Of a DNA stretch of 44,576 bases, positions 29,603 through 37,400 are shown piece after piece. Positions within the stretch are counted from its first letter, which is position 1. Each line of letters begins with the position of its first letter. The notes beneath the pieces are model-generated. The model did no database searches. It had not been told where the DNA came from and was given only the letters and a program-made list of their open reading frames with translations. The translations under genes and the position numbers were made by a program. The stretch comes from Candidatus Binatia bacterium. Lineage in GTDB: Bacteria > Desulfobacterota > Binatia > UBA1149 > JAJCZL01. The DNA is taken from NCBI GenBank assembly GCA_028278325.1, contig JANQEO010000447.1, forward strand, positions 1 through 44,576, given 5' to 3'.

Positions 29603-29648
29603 GGGATATCCCCTTGGATGCCGCTATGGCGGCCGTTGAGCAGACCAC

Positions 29649-29674
29649 AAGGGCAACCCCGAGAGGCTGCCCCT
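29649..29674 (-). terminator. Stem-loop upstream of the GP88-family gene
   Basis: AGGGGCA/TGCCCTT (minus strand) forms a 7-bp stem in the 105-bp spacer before the GP88-family gene. Like the element at 28809-28836 it has GGGGTT in the loop and CTTTGATC upstream, so the two look related. Confidence 0.42.
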
Positions 29675-29707
29675 GAAGTCTGATCAAAGGCGACGGCGGT
29701 CGCCGTC

Positions 29708-29929
29708 TTAATCGGACGAGATCCAGCGGACTAGCCGAGCGTACCAACCCGTCTCGGTTGGGAACACACTCGCCTCGGTCCCGTATCCCTCGGGCGGATA
29801 CTCGCCCAGGTGCTGGTTGACCCACTCGTGGAGTAGGTCGCGGTCGGTGCAAGCCGCCTCAATCGCCACTCGGCGATACCCCGCGGCTTCCCACTGGTTG
29901 GTCGTGTAGATGAGCGTCTCGGGCATCAT
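29708..29929 (-). CDS. Unknown early protein (73 aa)
   Basis: Contains TNQWEAAGYRRVAIEAACTD, LLHEWVNQHLGEYPPEG and TGWYARLVRWISSD. Two Met codons are available as start. It overlaps the upstream frame by 71 bases. No family is recognised. Confidence 0.65.
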   Translation of the reverse strand: MMPETLIYTTNQWEAAGYRRVAIEAACTDRDLLHEWVNQHLGEYPPEGYGTEASVFPTETGWYARLVRWISSD

Positions 29930-30062
29930 TCAGCGGTTCCCATTGCTCGGGTGGCTTTGCTTCGGGGTCGATCTCTCTGCGAGCCCGATCGAGAGCAACG
30001 AGCTTGCGAATGTGATCGAAGACCACACTCCAGCCAGGCGTCTCCGGAAGGTAGCTTCTCAT
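29859..30062 (-). CDS. Unknown early protein (67 aa)
   Basis: Starts at ATG 30062, overlapping the preceding stop (ATGA). The first 47 residues look protein-like (MRSYLPETPGWSVVFDHIRK, LVALDRARREIDPEAKPP); the last 20 overlap the next gene in another frame. No family is recognised. Confidence 0.52.
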   Translation of the reverse strand: MRSYLPETPGWSVVFDHIRKLVALDRARREIDPEAKPPEQWEPLNDARDAHLHDQPVGSRGVSPSGD

Positions 30063-30244
30063 GCTTGCCTCTTGATGAGCTTCGGACCGTGGTCCGTGGT
30101 GAACCGAGCGACCGGCCGGCGCCAGTCCTTCCCACGCTTGGGGAGACCGCTCCGGCTCGCCCAGCCATAGATTGGCGTTGAGGCCATCCCGAGGTTGATC
30201 CTCTTGGGTGCCTCGCTGGTAGCCTTGGCGCAATAGGTCGCCAT
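30059..30244 (-). CDS. Unknown small basic early protein (61 aa)
   Basis: The ATG follows GGGGAG closely. The protein is basic (MATYCAKATSEAPKRINLGM, SGLPKRGKDWRRPVARFTTD). Early T7-like phage genes of this size often encode host-takeover peptides, but no match is recognised. Confidence 0.62.
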   Translation of the reverse strand: MATYCAKATSEAPKRINLGMASTPIYGWASRSGLPKRGKDWRRPVARFTTDHGPKLIKRQA

Positions 30245-30312
30245 CTCATCTCCCCTCGATGAAGCCTCGGACGATCCAAGGCCTCATTGGAAGGGAAACT
30301 GGTAGGAGACGG

Positions 30313-30498
30313 CTAGCGGCCTAGGGCTTGCACCGTCACGAACCCGCCCTCTGTGCTCGGCTTGGGTGGCGTCGTGATGATCAGAAGGTAAGCCCGCTTG
30401 TCGCCTGAAGCAAGAGCTTTTTGATAGGTGCGGCGTGCTGTCGCAGGCTCCCTTAGATTGTCCTTAAGTTCCAAGTCCTTAGAGAGTGGTGACAGCAT
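30313..30498 (-). CDS. Possible first early gene (61 aa)
   Basis: A 61-codon frame with AAGGG about 6 bases before its ATG. The product is charged (MLSPLSKDLELKDNLREPAT, YQKALASGDKRAYLLIITTP). It would be the first gene after the non-coding terminal region. The codons overlap the CCTTAAG-type repeats, so coding status is moderate at best. Confidence 0.48.
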   Translation of the reverse strand: MLSPLSKDLELKDNLREPATARRTYQKALASGDKRAYLLIITTPPKPSTEGGFVTVQALGR

Positions 30499-30577
30499 CC
30501 ATACCCTTGAGCGTGGCCAGCTTCATGGTGGGCTTCATGGCGATCTTGGGGATGGTCCTAAGGACTATCTCTTAAGG
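30451..30577. repeat. Short CCTTAG / CCTTAAG / CCTAAGG repeats near the start of the early region
   Basis: Copies lie at 30451-30456, 30462-30468, 30477-30482, 30557-30563 and 30571-30577, with a further CCTAAGG at 31112-31118. T7 carries arrays of the heptamer CCTAAAG next to its terminal repeats. Similar sequence and position suggest an equivalent end-proximal array. Confidence 0.45.
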
Positions 30578-30597
30578 TAGAGGGCCTCTTGCTCCTG

Positions 30598-30616
30598 GAG
30601 TACCCGGGTTTTTTGA
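30598..30616 (-). promoter_or_regulatory. Candidate phage promoter element ahead of the early genes
   Basis: Shares 19 bp (TCAAAAAACCCGGGTACTC) with the elements at 8317 and 24168. It lies 100 bases upstream of the first early frame. In T7 a phage promoter (phiOL) lies at the left end and is linked to replication, which may be the parallel. Confidence 0.62.
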
Positions 30617-30677
30617 AGGTGGGCTCTGTGGGCGATCCTGAAGGGAGCCTTGTGGCACCCTGTCGACCTGGCACGCA

Positions 30678-30706
30678 GGCTAGATGAACGATACAGATGA
30701 TGTCAA
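30678..30706 (-). promoter_or_regulatory. Possible host-type early promoter
   Basis: A perfect TTGACA (30706-30701) is followed after 18 bases by TAGCCT, a weak match to TATAAT. Orientation and place fit an early promoter read by the host RNA polymerase, needed before the phage enzyme is made. Only the -35 half is convincing. Confidence 0.35.
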
Positions 30707-31022
30707 ATCCATGGACGCAGCATCACAGCCGGCGACTGGCCCTGTTGCTCCCTTCATGCTCCCCTGAGGCTACCCATGCGGTACGTCGGAGGGTGTCTCC
30801 GCCCAACTGCGGGCGCAACCTGGCGTCTGCCTTGAGGTCTGCCCTTGTGGTGTCCTAGCGAACCCACATTCAGACCCACAATCGAAGGAGGGTGCCCCCT
30901 GATTTCCCAAAAGACGGTCCGCCGGGGCGGCATGGGGGGAACCGCGCGATGGTGTATCGCGCATGGGACCGGGAATTTGTGCTCCAAAATGGCCGCAGAC
31001 CGCCCCTCAGGGCTGCGCGCGG

Positions 31023-31041
31023 TAAAAACCCCGGGTACTCC
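31023..31041 (+). promoter_or_regulatory. Divergent copy of the phage promoter element in opposite orientation
   Basis: TAAAAACCCCGGGTACTCC on the plus strand matches the element at 30598-30616 read on the minus strand, with one inserted C. Similarity continues downstream in both (AGGAGCAAG, then GG-CTCTA), forming an imperfect inverted repeat about 45 bp long with arms some 400 bp apart. It would point towards the late genes, antisense to them. Confidence 0.5.
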
Positions 31042-31207
31042 TGAGGAGCAAGGGGCTCTATACCCAAGGGGTTACCTTCAAGTGATCCTCAAGACCACCC
31101 TCAAGCTCTGTCCTAAGGGTATAGGGCCTTCACTCACATCCCTCTGTAAGCCCCTAGGAGCCCCTCTGAGGGGTGCGACAGGTGTGGTCAGCTACGATCG
31201 CCCTCCG

Positions 31208-31246
31208 GAGCCCCAGAGAGGCCGCTGATGGGCTTCCCTGGGGCTC
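31208..31246 (-). terminator. Inverted repeat after the last late gene
   Basis: GAGCCCCAG/CTGGGGCTC, a perfect 9-bp stem around 21 bases, begins 13 bases after the stop codon of the last late gene. No U-run follows, but the position is that of an end-of-transcript structure. Confidence 0.55.
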
Positions 31247-31258
31247 GCTTGGACAGTC

Positions 31259-32197
31259 TTAGCTGAAGTCGCGGGTGGCTACGTCCACCAGCTCGTCGAA
31301 GAGCCGTCGGACCTGCTCCTCGTGGGTGATGACGCGGACGCCATCGACGTTCGAGGTGAAGTCGATCTGGCCATCGGCCCGCTTGTGGACGACCAGCTCC
31401 ATGCCGGTCTGGGTGTGGCCCTTCAGGCCGACATCGATCACGCCATCGACACCGTTGGCGAGGGAGCCGACGACGGTGAAGGTGTCCCCGGTCTCGGAGA
31501 TGGTCTGGTTGCCAGCCGCTCCGGGCACCCGGTTGGTGAAGCTGATGCCGGTCTGTCCGTCGGCGAGCGAGGAGTTACCCCAGACGGCCACCGCGATGTT
31601 CGCATCGGCGACAGTCTCGGCGGGGTCCGAGGAGACCTGCCCCTCGACGCACGCCAGGTCCTGGGTCAGGGTGACGACACCACCGACATCCGCGGCGGTG
31701 ACCTTGATGGCGTTCGCGTTGACGGCAGCCTCGAAGGCGGTCGCGGCGGTGAGGTGGGTGGCACCCTTGACGACCTGCACGTCACCGGTCGATCCGTCGC
31801 CCGCGGCCGAGAACTCGAAGGTCACGGCGGTGCCTTCGTAGTCGGTGACGGTGACGATCGCTCCATCGGTCGGAGCGCCGGTGGTGAACGTGACGGTGGC
31901 CTCGGCGGCCACGTTGTTGATCGCGCAGGCGACCTCGGTGAAGTTCGAGATCGCGGCCATGAGGGCGGCCTGGGTGTCGGTCGAGAGGGTTCCGATGAGG
32001 ACGGCCTGGTCCCCGGTTCCGGCGACGGGAGGATCAGCGGTGTCCAGTTCGAACTGGACGCTGTTGCCCTGCCCGTCGACGATGGTGATGGTGTCGCCGT
32101 TGTCTCCCGCGTCAGCCATGGTGACCGACCCGGTGGCTGCTACGCCGCGGGTCGACTGGTTGATCACGAGGGACTGGACGATGTCGTTAGCTGCCAT
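31259..32197 (-). CDS. Beta-rich repetitive protein after the large terminase (312 aa)
   Basis: I start it at ATG 32197, six bases after the terminase stop; a GTG five codons earlier is possible. The protein repeats a beta pattern: ITIVDGQGNSVQFELDTA, then IVTVTDYEGTAVTFEFSA, each followed by an Ala-rich helix (QAALMAAISNF; AATAFEAAVNAN) and a VTFT or VTLTQ strand. Such tandem domains occur in phage structural proteins. The C-terminus is helical and charged (EEQVRRLFDELVDVATRDFS). It ends the late block; decoration or an accessory virion role is likely. Confidence 0.7.
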   Translation of the reverse strand: MAANDIVQSLVINQSTRGVAATGSVTMADAGDNGDTITIVDGQGNSVQFELDTADPPVAGTGDQAVLIGTLSTDTQAALMAAISNFTEVACAINNVAAEATVTFTTGAPTDGAIVTVTDYEGTAVTFEFSAAGDGSTGDVQVVKGATHLTAATAFEAAVNANAIKVTAADVGGVVTLTQDLACVEGQVSSDPAETVADANIAVAVWGNSSLADGQTGISFTNRVPGAAGNQTISETGDTFTVVGSLANGVDGVIDVGLKGHTQTGMELVVHKRADGQIDFTSNVDGVRVITHEEQVRRLFDELVDVATRDFS

Positions 32198-32202
32198 GGT
32201 GT

Positions 32203-33909
32203 TCAGATCCACGTGGATGAGGGGGTGGGGTTGACCGACGAGAACTCAGGCCGGAGCCCGCGCTCCATGTCGGCGATCTGCGCCTCAAGGCGTCGACTTT
32301 CCTCGTTGCGCATCTCCGTCTCAACGTCCAGGCCCATGCTCTGGGTCCAGTACCAGACGGCCCAGGCGAGGGCGTCGAGGCGGTCATCGTGCAGGAGCGC
32401 TCCCTTCTCCCTGGTGATCCGGGTCATCTGGTGGATCAAGGAGTACTGCCGCTGCTTCTCTGGAGGATAGTGCTGGATGGCGTCGAAGTCTCGACGGATG
32501 ACCTCGGGGTCCATGATGAGCCGGTGCTGGTTCATCACGGGTTCAAGGATGTCGATGATCCGCGCTTCCTTGAACTGCGTGGTTGGAGCCTTCTCTTCCC
32601 TGGTGGTGACCGGGTAGATCTTCCTAAGGAACGGCTTGAGGAGTGCCGTGAACATGCCGTCGCCGAAGTTGGCCTCGATGACGATCTCATTGACCTTGTG
32701 CTTCCGGGCGACCATCGCGAGGTACCTGAGGGTTGCCTCGGTGTAGCCTCCGGACAGGCCGCCGACCTCCATCACGAAGATCTGGCTGTTCCGGATCTTG
32801 GTCACGGCGTAGCCGGTCTCGTCCTGCCCGCGCCCGCTGGGGTCGATCGTCATCACGCACCCGGTGTAGGGGACCACCTCCTTGGAGACGCCCAGGGGGC
32901 GGTGGAAGCGATCGCCGGTCATGGCCAGGTTCGGGATGTCGGGGAACACGTTGTCCTTCCCGGATGCCCAGACGATCCTCTCGGGGGTGTTCTTGTGGTC
33001 GAGCCCCATGACGATCAGGTCGGCCACCTTCAGGGGGTAGCGCTCCAGGTCGCTCAGGCGGGTATCGAGCATGAACTGAAGGGCGAAGGTGGAGCGGCCG
33101 ATGCTGACCTCCTTCTTCTGGAGGAACATCTCGGGGAACCGCCGTGGCTCCGTCGGCGTGCCGGCGAGATCGGGGTCCTCGGCGAGCGCCTCGGTGATCT
33201 TGGGGGCCAGCATGCTGCCGTACTTCTCGGGGTCCTTGGGGAACCTCACGGGCCAGATCCGGACGGTGTATCCGCGGCCGGCGAGGACCATGTAGAGGCT
33301 GTCCTCGATGTGCGGGGTCCCGAGGTAGGTGATGGTGCTGTCGTCCCTCGGGGTGATGATGCTGTCGAACTCCTTGACCAGCTCGTGCAGCTTCTCCCGC
33401 ATGACCTGCGTCTGGGAGTTCCGGGGGATCTCCACGTCATCCGCGATGATCTCGTCGGCGCGGGACCCGGTGATCTGCCCGGTGATCGAGGCGGCCCGCA
33501 CGGACGGCGCGGGGTTCGGTCGGACGCCGGCCACGTCGAACTGGAAGGCGCTCCAGCGGTACTGGTCGCCCTCGGGGACCATCCCCTTGCAGAGGGGGAA
33601 GCTCTCGATGATGCTCTTGGCGAAGCGCACCCAGTTCTGAGCGAACTGGTCGGTGGCGGAGACGACGAGGAACTTCCGGTCCCGGTCACGCCAGAGGGAC
33701 CAGACCACGTAGGCGGCTGTGATCCAGCTCTTGCCAACCCCGCGGTACGCGAGGATCGCCTTCCGGGTCGGACCGTGCTGGAGGTAGTCCGCCAGGTCCA
33801 TCTGGATGGGGTCCGGAGCGGGTAGGTTCTGGTGCTTCCAGACCAGCGCCAGGAAGAGCCTGAAGTCTGCCTTGATGGCGGACACTCGGTCTGCCGTCAT
33901 GTCTGCCAT
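32203..33909 (-). CDS. terL: Terminase large subunit (T7 gp19 type)
   Basis: DNA-packaging motor and nuclease of 568 residues (T7 gp19 586). Walker A is YRGVGKSW (55-62), Walker B with the catalytic Glu is IIADDVE (154-160). The nuclease domain has TIDPSGRGQDE (Asp356), IVIEANFGDG and HDDRLDALAWAVWYW near 500. The downstream gene follows within 6 bases. Together with the gp18-like subunit it cuts concatemers at the genome ends. Confidence 0.95.
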   Translation of the reverse strand: MADMTADRVSAIKADFRLFLALVWKHQNLPAPDPIQMDLADYLQHGPTRKAILAYRGVGKSWITAAYVVWSLWRDRDRKFLVVSATDQFAQNWVRFAKSIIESFPLCKGMVPEGDQYRWSAFQFDVAGVRPNPAPSVRAASITGQITGSRADEIIADDVEIPRNSQTQVMREKLHELVKEFDSIITPRDDSTITYLGTPHIEDSLYMVLAGRGYTVRIWPVRFPKDPEKYGSMLAPKITEALAEDPDLAGTPTEPRRFPEMFLQKKEVSIGRSTFALQFMLDTRLSDLERYPLKVADLIVMGLDHKNTPERIVWASGKDNVFPDIPNLAMTGDRFHRPLGVSKEVVPYTGCVMTIDPSGRGQDETGYAVTKIRNSQIFVMEVGGLSGGYTEATLRYLAMVARKHKVNEIVIEANFGDGMFTALLKPFLRKIYPVTTREEKAPTTQFKEARIIDILEPVMNQHRLIMDPEVIRRDFDAIQHYPPEKQRQYSLIHQMTRITREKGALLHDDRLDALAWAVWYWTQSMGLDVETEMRNEESRRLEAQIADMERGLRPEFSSVNPTPSSTWI

Positions 33910-33916
33910 GGTCGCC

Positions 33917-34024
33917 TCACATCACGAAGAAGTAGCAGTAGACGGCGCCACCCAGGCCGAGCCAGACGCTGGCCCAGAACAGTGTGATCACCGCCTGCTT
34001 GAGGTAGAACTTAGCGTGATCCAA
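33917..34024 (-). CDS. Possible TTG-initiated small membrane peptide (35 aa)
   Basis: A TTG codon overlapping the end of the small terminase gene follows AGGAG at 4 bases and opens a 35-codon frame that fills the gap to the large terminase. The product has a charged start (DHAKFYLKQ) and one membrane span (AVITLFWASVWLGLGGAVYC). T7 places lysis genes (18.5, 18.7) here, so a spanin- or holin-related role is possible. The start codon makes this tentative. Confidence 0.45.
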   Translation of the reverse strand: MDHAKFYLKQAVITLFWASVWLGLGGAVYCYFFVM

Positions 34025-34244
34025 TGCGCTCCTCCAGGGAGATCACCTCGGCAGCCTCAAGGCCTTCGAGGAGGTCTCCGATGGGGCTCCCTTCTGCGGG
34101 ATCGGCTTCGATGCCGTTGTCCTTGAGCATCCGGAGCGCGTTGGTCACATCGGCCGCCGTGGCCTCCCCGCCTTCGATCCGGCGGAGGAGGTCCTTGGCC
34201 ACAGCGGTGTGGAGCTTTTCGAGCAGCTCCTTGGGGGCACCCAT
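34011..34244 (-). CDS. terS: Terminase small subunit (T7 gp18 type)
   Basis: This 77-residue protein recognises viral DNA for packaging. The pattern ELLEKLHTAVAKDLLRRIEG, EATAADVTNALRMLKDNGIE and a Leu/Glu-rich C-terminus resembles small terminases of T7-like environmental phages. T7 gp18 has 89 residues. The stop of the upstream gene shares one base with its start region (TGATG). Confidence 0.8.
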   Translation of the reverse strand: MGAPKELLEKLHTAVAKDLLRRIEGGEATAADVTNALRMLKDNGIEADPAEGSPIGDLLEGLEAAEVISLEERIGSR

Positions 34245-34471
34245 CAGGCGAGCCCCAGGTAGGCGAGGATGTTGGAGACATGGGCGATGCCGAAGCCGGC
34301 GACCGAGCCCACGATACCGGCGAACATCATGAGCCTGGTCTGGCCTGCTCGCAGGTTGTGGACTTCGACCTCCAGCTTGGTGATCCGCTCAGTCAGTCCG
34401 GCGGTCGCCGTGATCTGGTCCATCTGGAGGCCCATGAGCTGGCGCGCCGTTGTGCTGTCGATCTCGGTCAC
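34244..34471 (-). CDS. Holin candidate with coiled coil and membrane span (75 aa)
   Basis: Residues 15-45 are a heptad helix (LMGLQMDQITATAGLTERIT, LEVEVHNLRAG) and residues 46-72 form a membrane span (MMFAGIVGSVAGFGIAHVSN). This layout is that of XhlA-like phage proteins that assist lysis. The position directly before the small terminase is that of T7 gene 17.5 (holin). The start overlaps the end of the core protein by 4 bases. Confidence 0.65.
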   Translation of the reverse strand: MTEIDSTTARQLMGLQMDQITATAGLTERITKLEVEVHNLRAGQTRLMMFAGIVGSVAGFGIAHVSNILAYLGLA

Positions 34472-37400
34472 GGTGTTGCTCCCTGCTGGAGGATGGACAG
34501 CTTCCGCTCCTCCTGCTTCTGGATGATCTGGGTCTTCAGGCCGGTGTCGCTCATGACGAGCTGGTTCCGGGCCAGGTCACGGTGGCGCTGGACCCACGCT
34601 TCCGCGATGCGGAGCATGAAGTCATCGCTACGGCCGGCCGCACGGGCACGTCCAAGCTCGGTGTCGAGGCGCTGGTAGAGCGTCTTTCCGCCGATCCGGT
34701 TGGTCCCATGCAGGACGTTGAGCTGCTGGTACTGCTGCGGTGAGAGTTCCACCCCGCGGAGCTGTCGCGAAGGGGGCCTCATGTTCATCCCGATCTGGTA
34801 GAGGACCTCGAAGACCGGGTCCCGCTCCTCCTTGATGATCGGCAGGGGGTTCATCTTCGACGGCAGGACAGCGCTCTCGGGGTACTCGATCGGCTGCCCG
34901 GTGTAGAAGTTGATCCGCGCCGGGAGGGTCTGGCTGAAGCCTGGGACCTTCTTCTTGATCCGGTCCATGATGCCGTTGACCTCGCGCATCACGGGGTCCC
35001 CCTCGCCGATCGCCTGGGCGACTGGCTGGAGGCCGGAACTGAAGGGGAGGAGCGTCGAGGCGAAGTCGCCGGCGTAGCTCTCCAGGTAGCGGTCGGGGTC
35101 GCTCATGACCTCGGCCACGTCCATGATCCCCTGGACGTACGTCTTGGAGGTGACGTTGCGGGTGAACGCCAAGGCGAGCGCGTTGGTGATCTCCTCGACA
35201 TCCTTGTCCTCCACATGGGTGACGATGTCGACGAAGTCGGCCACGCCGCCGAGGAGGGTCGCCAGGGGCTCGATCTTCCGGTAGCTGACCCACTGGTCAC
35301 CGAACCGGATGGAGTGAGGCCGCCAACCGTCCTCGAAGAGGAGCGCTCGCTGGGCGGGGTCCGTTGGGCCGGCCCCTGTGATGTTCCCGGAGAGCGCCGC
35401 GTCGGTCGCCCAAGCCATGGTGCCGAGGCCAATGGCCGCGCGCCCTCGGGTCATCGAACGGATGGCAGGATCGGCGTGATCCCAGCGCGCCCGGAACTCG
35501 CCGGACAGCGCCTGGAGCCCCGGTGTCCGGAACCAGGCATCCTTGATGATCATCGAAGGGGTCCGCACGAACGGCACGAAGACCCGGAAGAACGGTACGG
35601 CGTTGAGGCTGCTCTCCAGGTTCCGAGCCCACTGGGTGTGGAACTGGTCCGTGAAGGTGGTCTCCCGGGCCATCCACATGCCGCTCTCGTCGAGCCCCAT
35701 CCCGTCGCGGATACTCCGGTCGAGGTAGTCACTCGCGTGCTGGCTGGCTGCACGACCGCTCAGCCCCTGAGCCCGAGCTTCCTGGAGCCCACGGGCGATC
35801 ACGATCGACCGGTAGGTCTGCTGCTTGACCAGCTCATCGCCGGCCATCAGGAACCTGGAAGGGAGCTGGAAGAACTGCGCCCATGCCTTCCCCGTGCTGG
35901 TGTTGCCGAACGCGGTGTCCAGCTCGCTCTGCTTCTGGAGAGGGTCGAGGATGTTGCCGTTCTCCTTGAGTGCGATCCGGGCCATCCGCATGCTGTCGCG
36001 GAAGCCCATCATGATCCCCTGCATCTGATCGACTGCCGACCGCATCTCGCCGACGTTGCCGCTGAAGGCCGCCCCGACGACGCGCTCGAAGGGCGCCGCG
36101 AGGAGCTTGGCCTCACCCGACAGGACGTTGGTGAGGGTGGTCGCAGGGTTGGAGAGCAGGGCGTTCATACGCCACCTGGCCAGGTGCTGACCTGCACGCT
36201 GCCAGAAGGACAGCCGGGAGATTGCCTTGAGGTTCCCTTCGGCTGCGATGATGTCCTTCGCCAGGGTAGCGGGGTCGTCAATGGCTCGCGTAGCCATCTG
36301 GATGGTCTCAACGTCGATCCGCTGGCTGCCCAGCGCGCGCGCGACTTCCGAGACCGAAGCCTTGAAGGCGGTCGAGATGTCCCGAAGCTCGCCGACGGCC
36401 CGACCAAGGGCTTCTGCGGTCTCCGGGGTCGGGTTCGCCTGGTACTGCTTGGCCAGATCCGGCGCCTGCCGGCCGGCCAGGTCGTTGATGTAGGCTCGGG
36501 TCGCCACCATCTTGGTCGACAGGCCCCGAACGTCGTCCGCAGTCCCCTGGAAGAAGGCCATCGCCTGGTCTGGGGACACGTCCATCACGTCCGAGATCGC
36601 CTTCGCGGCCCGCTTCTGGATCTCCTCGAAGGGAACCGTCTTGGACAGCTCCTCGACCTCGTCATTGGCGGTCCTCAGGACCCGCTCGACGGTATCTGCG
36701 GTCTCGACCCGGGCGGCGATCGTCTCGGGATTGAAGGCCCGCTGCGCTGCTCGGTCCAGGGGCTCCCCGAAGATCATCTCAAGCTGCTCGTCGGCCTGGA
36801 TCTGGTCCTTCATGGACAGCTCCAGCTCCGGGAGCGCCTCTTCGAGGTACTCGGCCGTCGCCTTGCCGCCCTGGCCGCGTGCCTTGGCGTACCCTCGGGC
36901 GAACTTCGCGACCGAGAAGACCACGTCGGTGGCCGCCCCGATGCCGGCGCCCTCGACGGCGTTCTTCAGCCGGCCTTCCCAGGTCGTATCGTCGGGGTCC
37001 GCGCGGAGCGCGTCGGTGATGATGTTGCCGTAGCCGGTGCTGTCGATGAAGTTGGACAGCCGGGCCTCCAGGGGGTCGACGACCACGAAGTCGGCTGCCG
37101 CTCCGGTCGCGAAGAAGCGCCCCGCGCGCCCCGCTCGGGTCACCGCCTGGGTGGGCTTGAGGATCTTCCCAGCGCCGAGCATGCCGACACCGAGCTGGAC
37201 GAAGTCCCGAGCCACCTGAGCGACCGGGTTCTGAGGCTCCTCGACCTCAGGGAGCTGGATCGGGTTCTCCTCCTCCACCTCACCGCCGCCGACCGTCCCG
37301 AGGGAGAGGACGTTCTCCTCCAGGAACTGGCCGGCTTCGTGGGTGAGGTCGAAGGTCTCCTGGGCGGCGTCCCGGATGCCACCGATGACGATCTCGCCAA

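Larger units (their letters stand above)
30499..31258. other. Non-coding region between the last late gene and the first early gene
   Basis: About 760 bp without a supported gene. It separates the end of the virion genes from the early genes, where T7-like phages have their physical ends and early promoters. It holds the 30598-30616 element, its inverted partner at 31023-31041, CCTAAGG-type repeats, a TTGACA box and the end hairpin of the late block. The true genome ends and terminal repeat probably lie here; the circular contig hides them. Confidence 0.65.

Noticed and set aside
30499..31258. Several short open frames in the non-coding region, for example 30845-31228 plus
   Set aside because: They have no ribosome sites, no protein-like composition, and they overlap the promoter-like and repeat elements.
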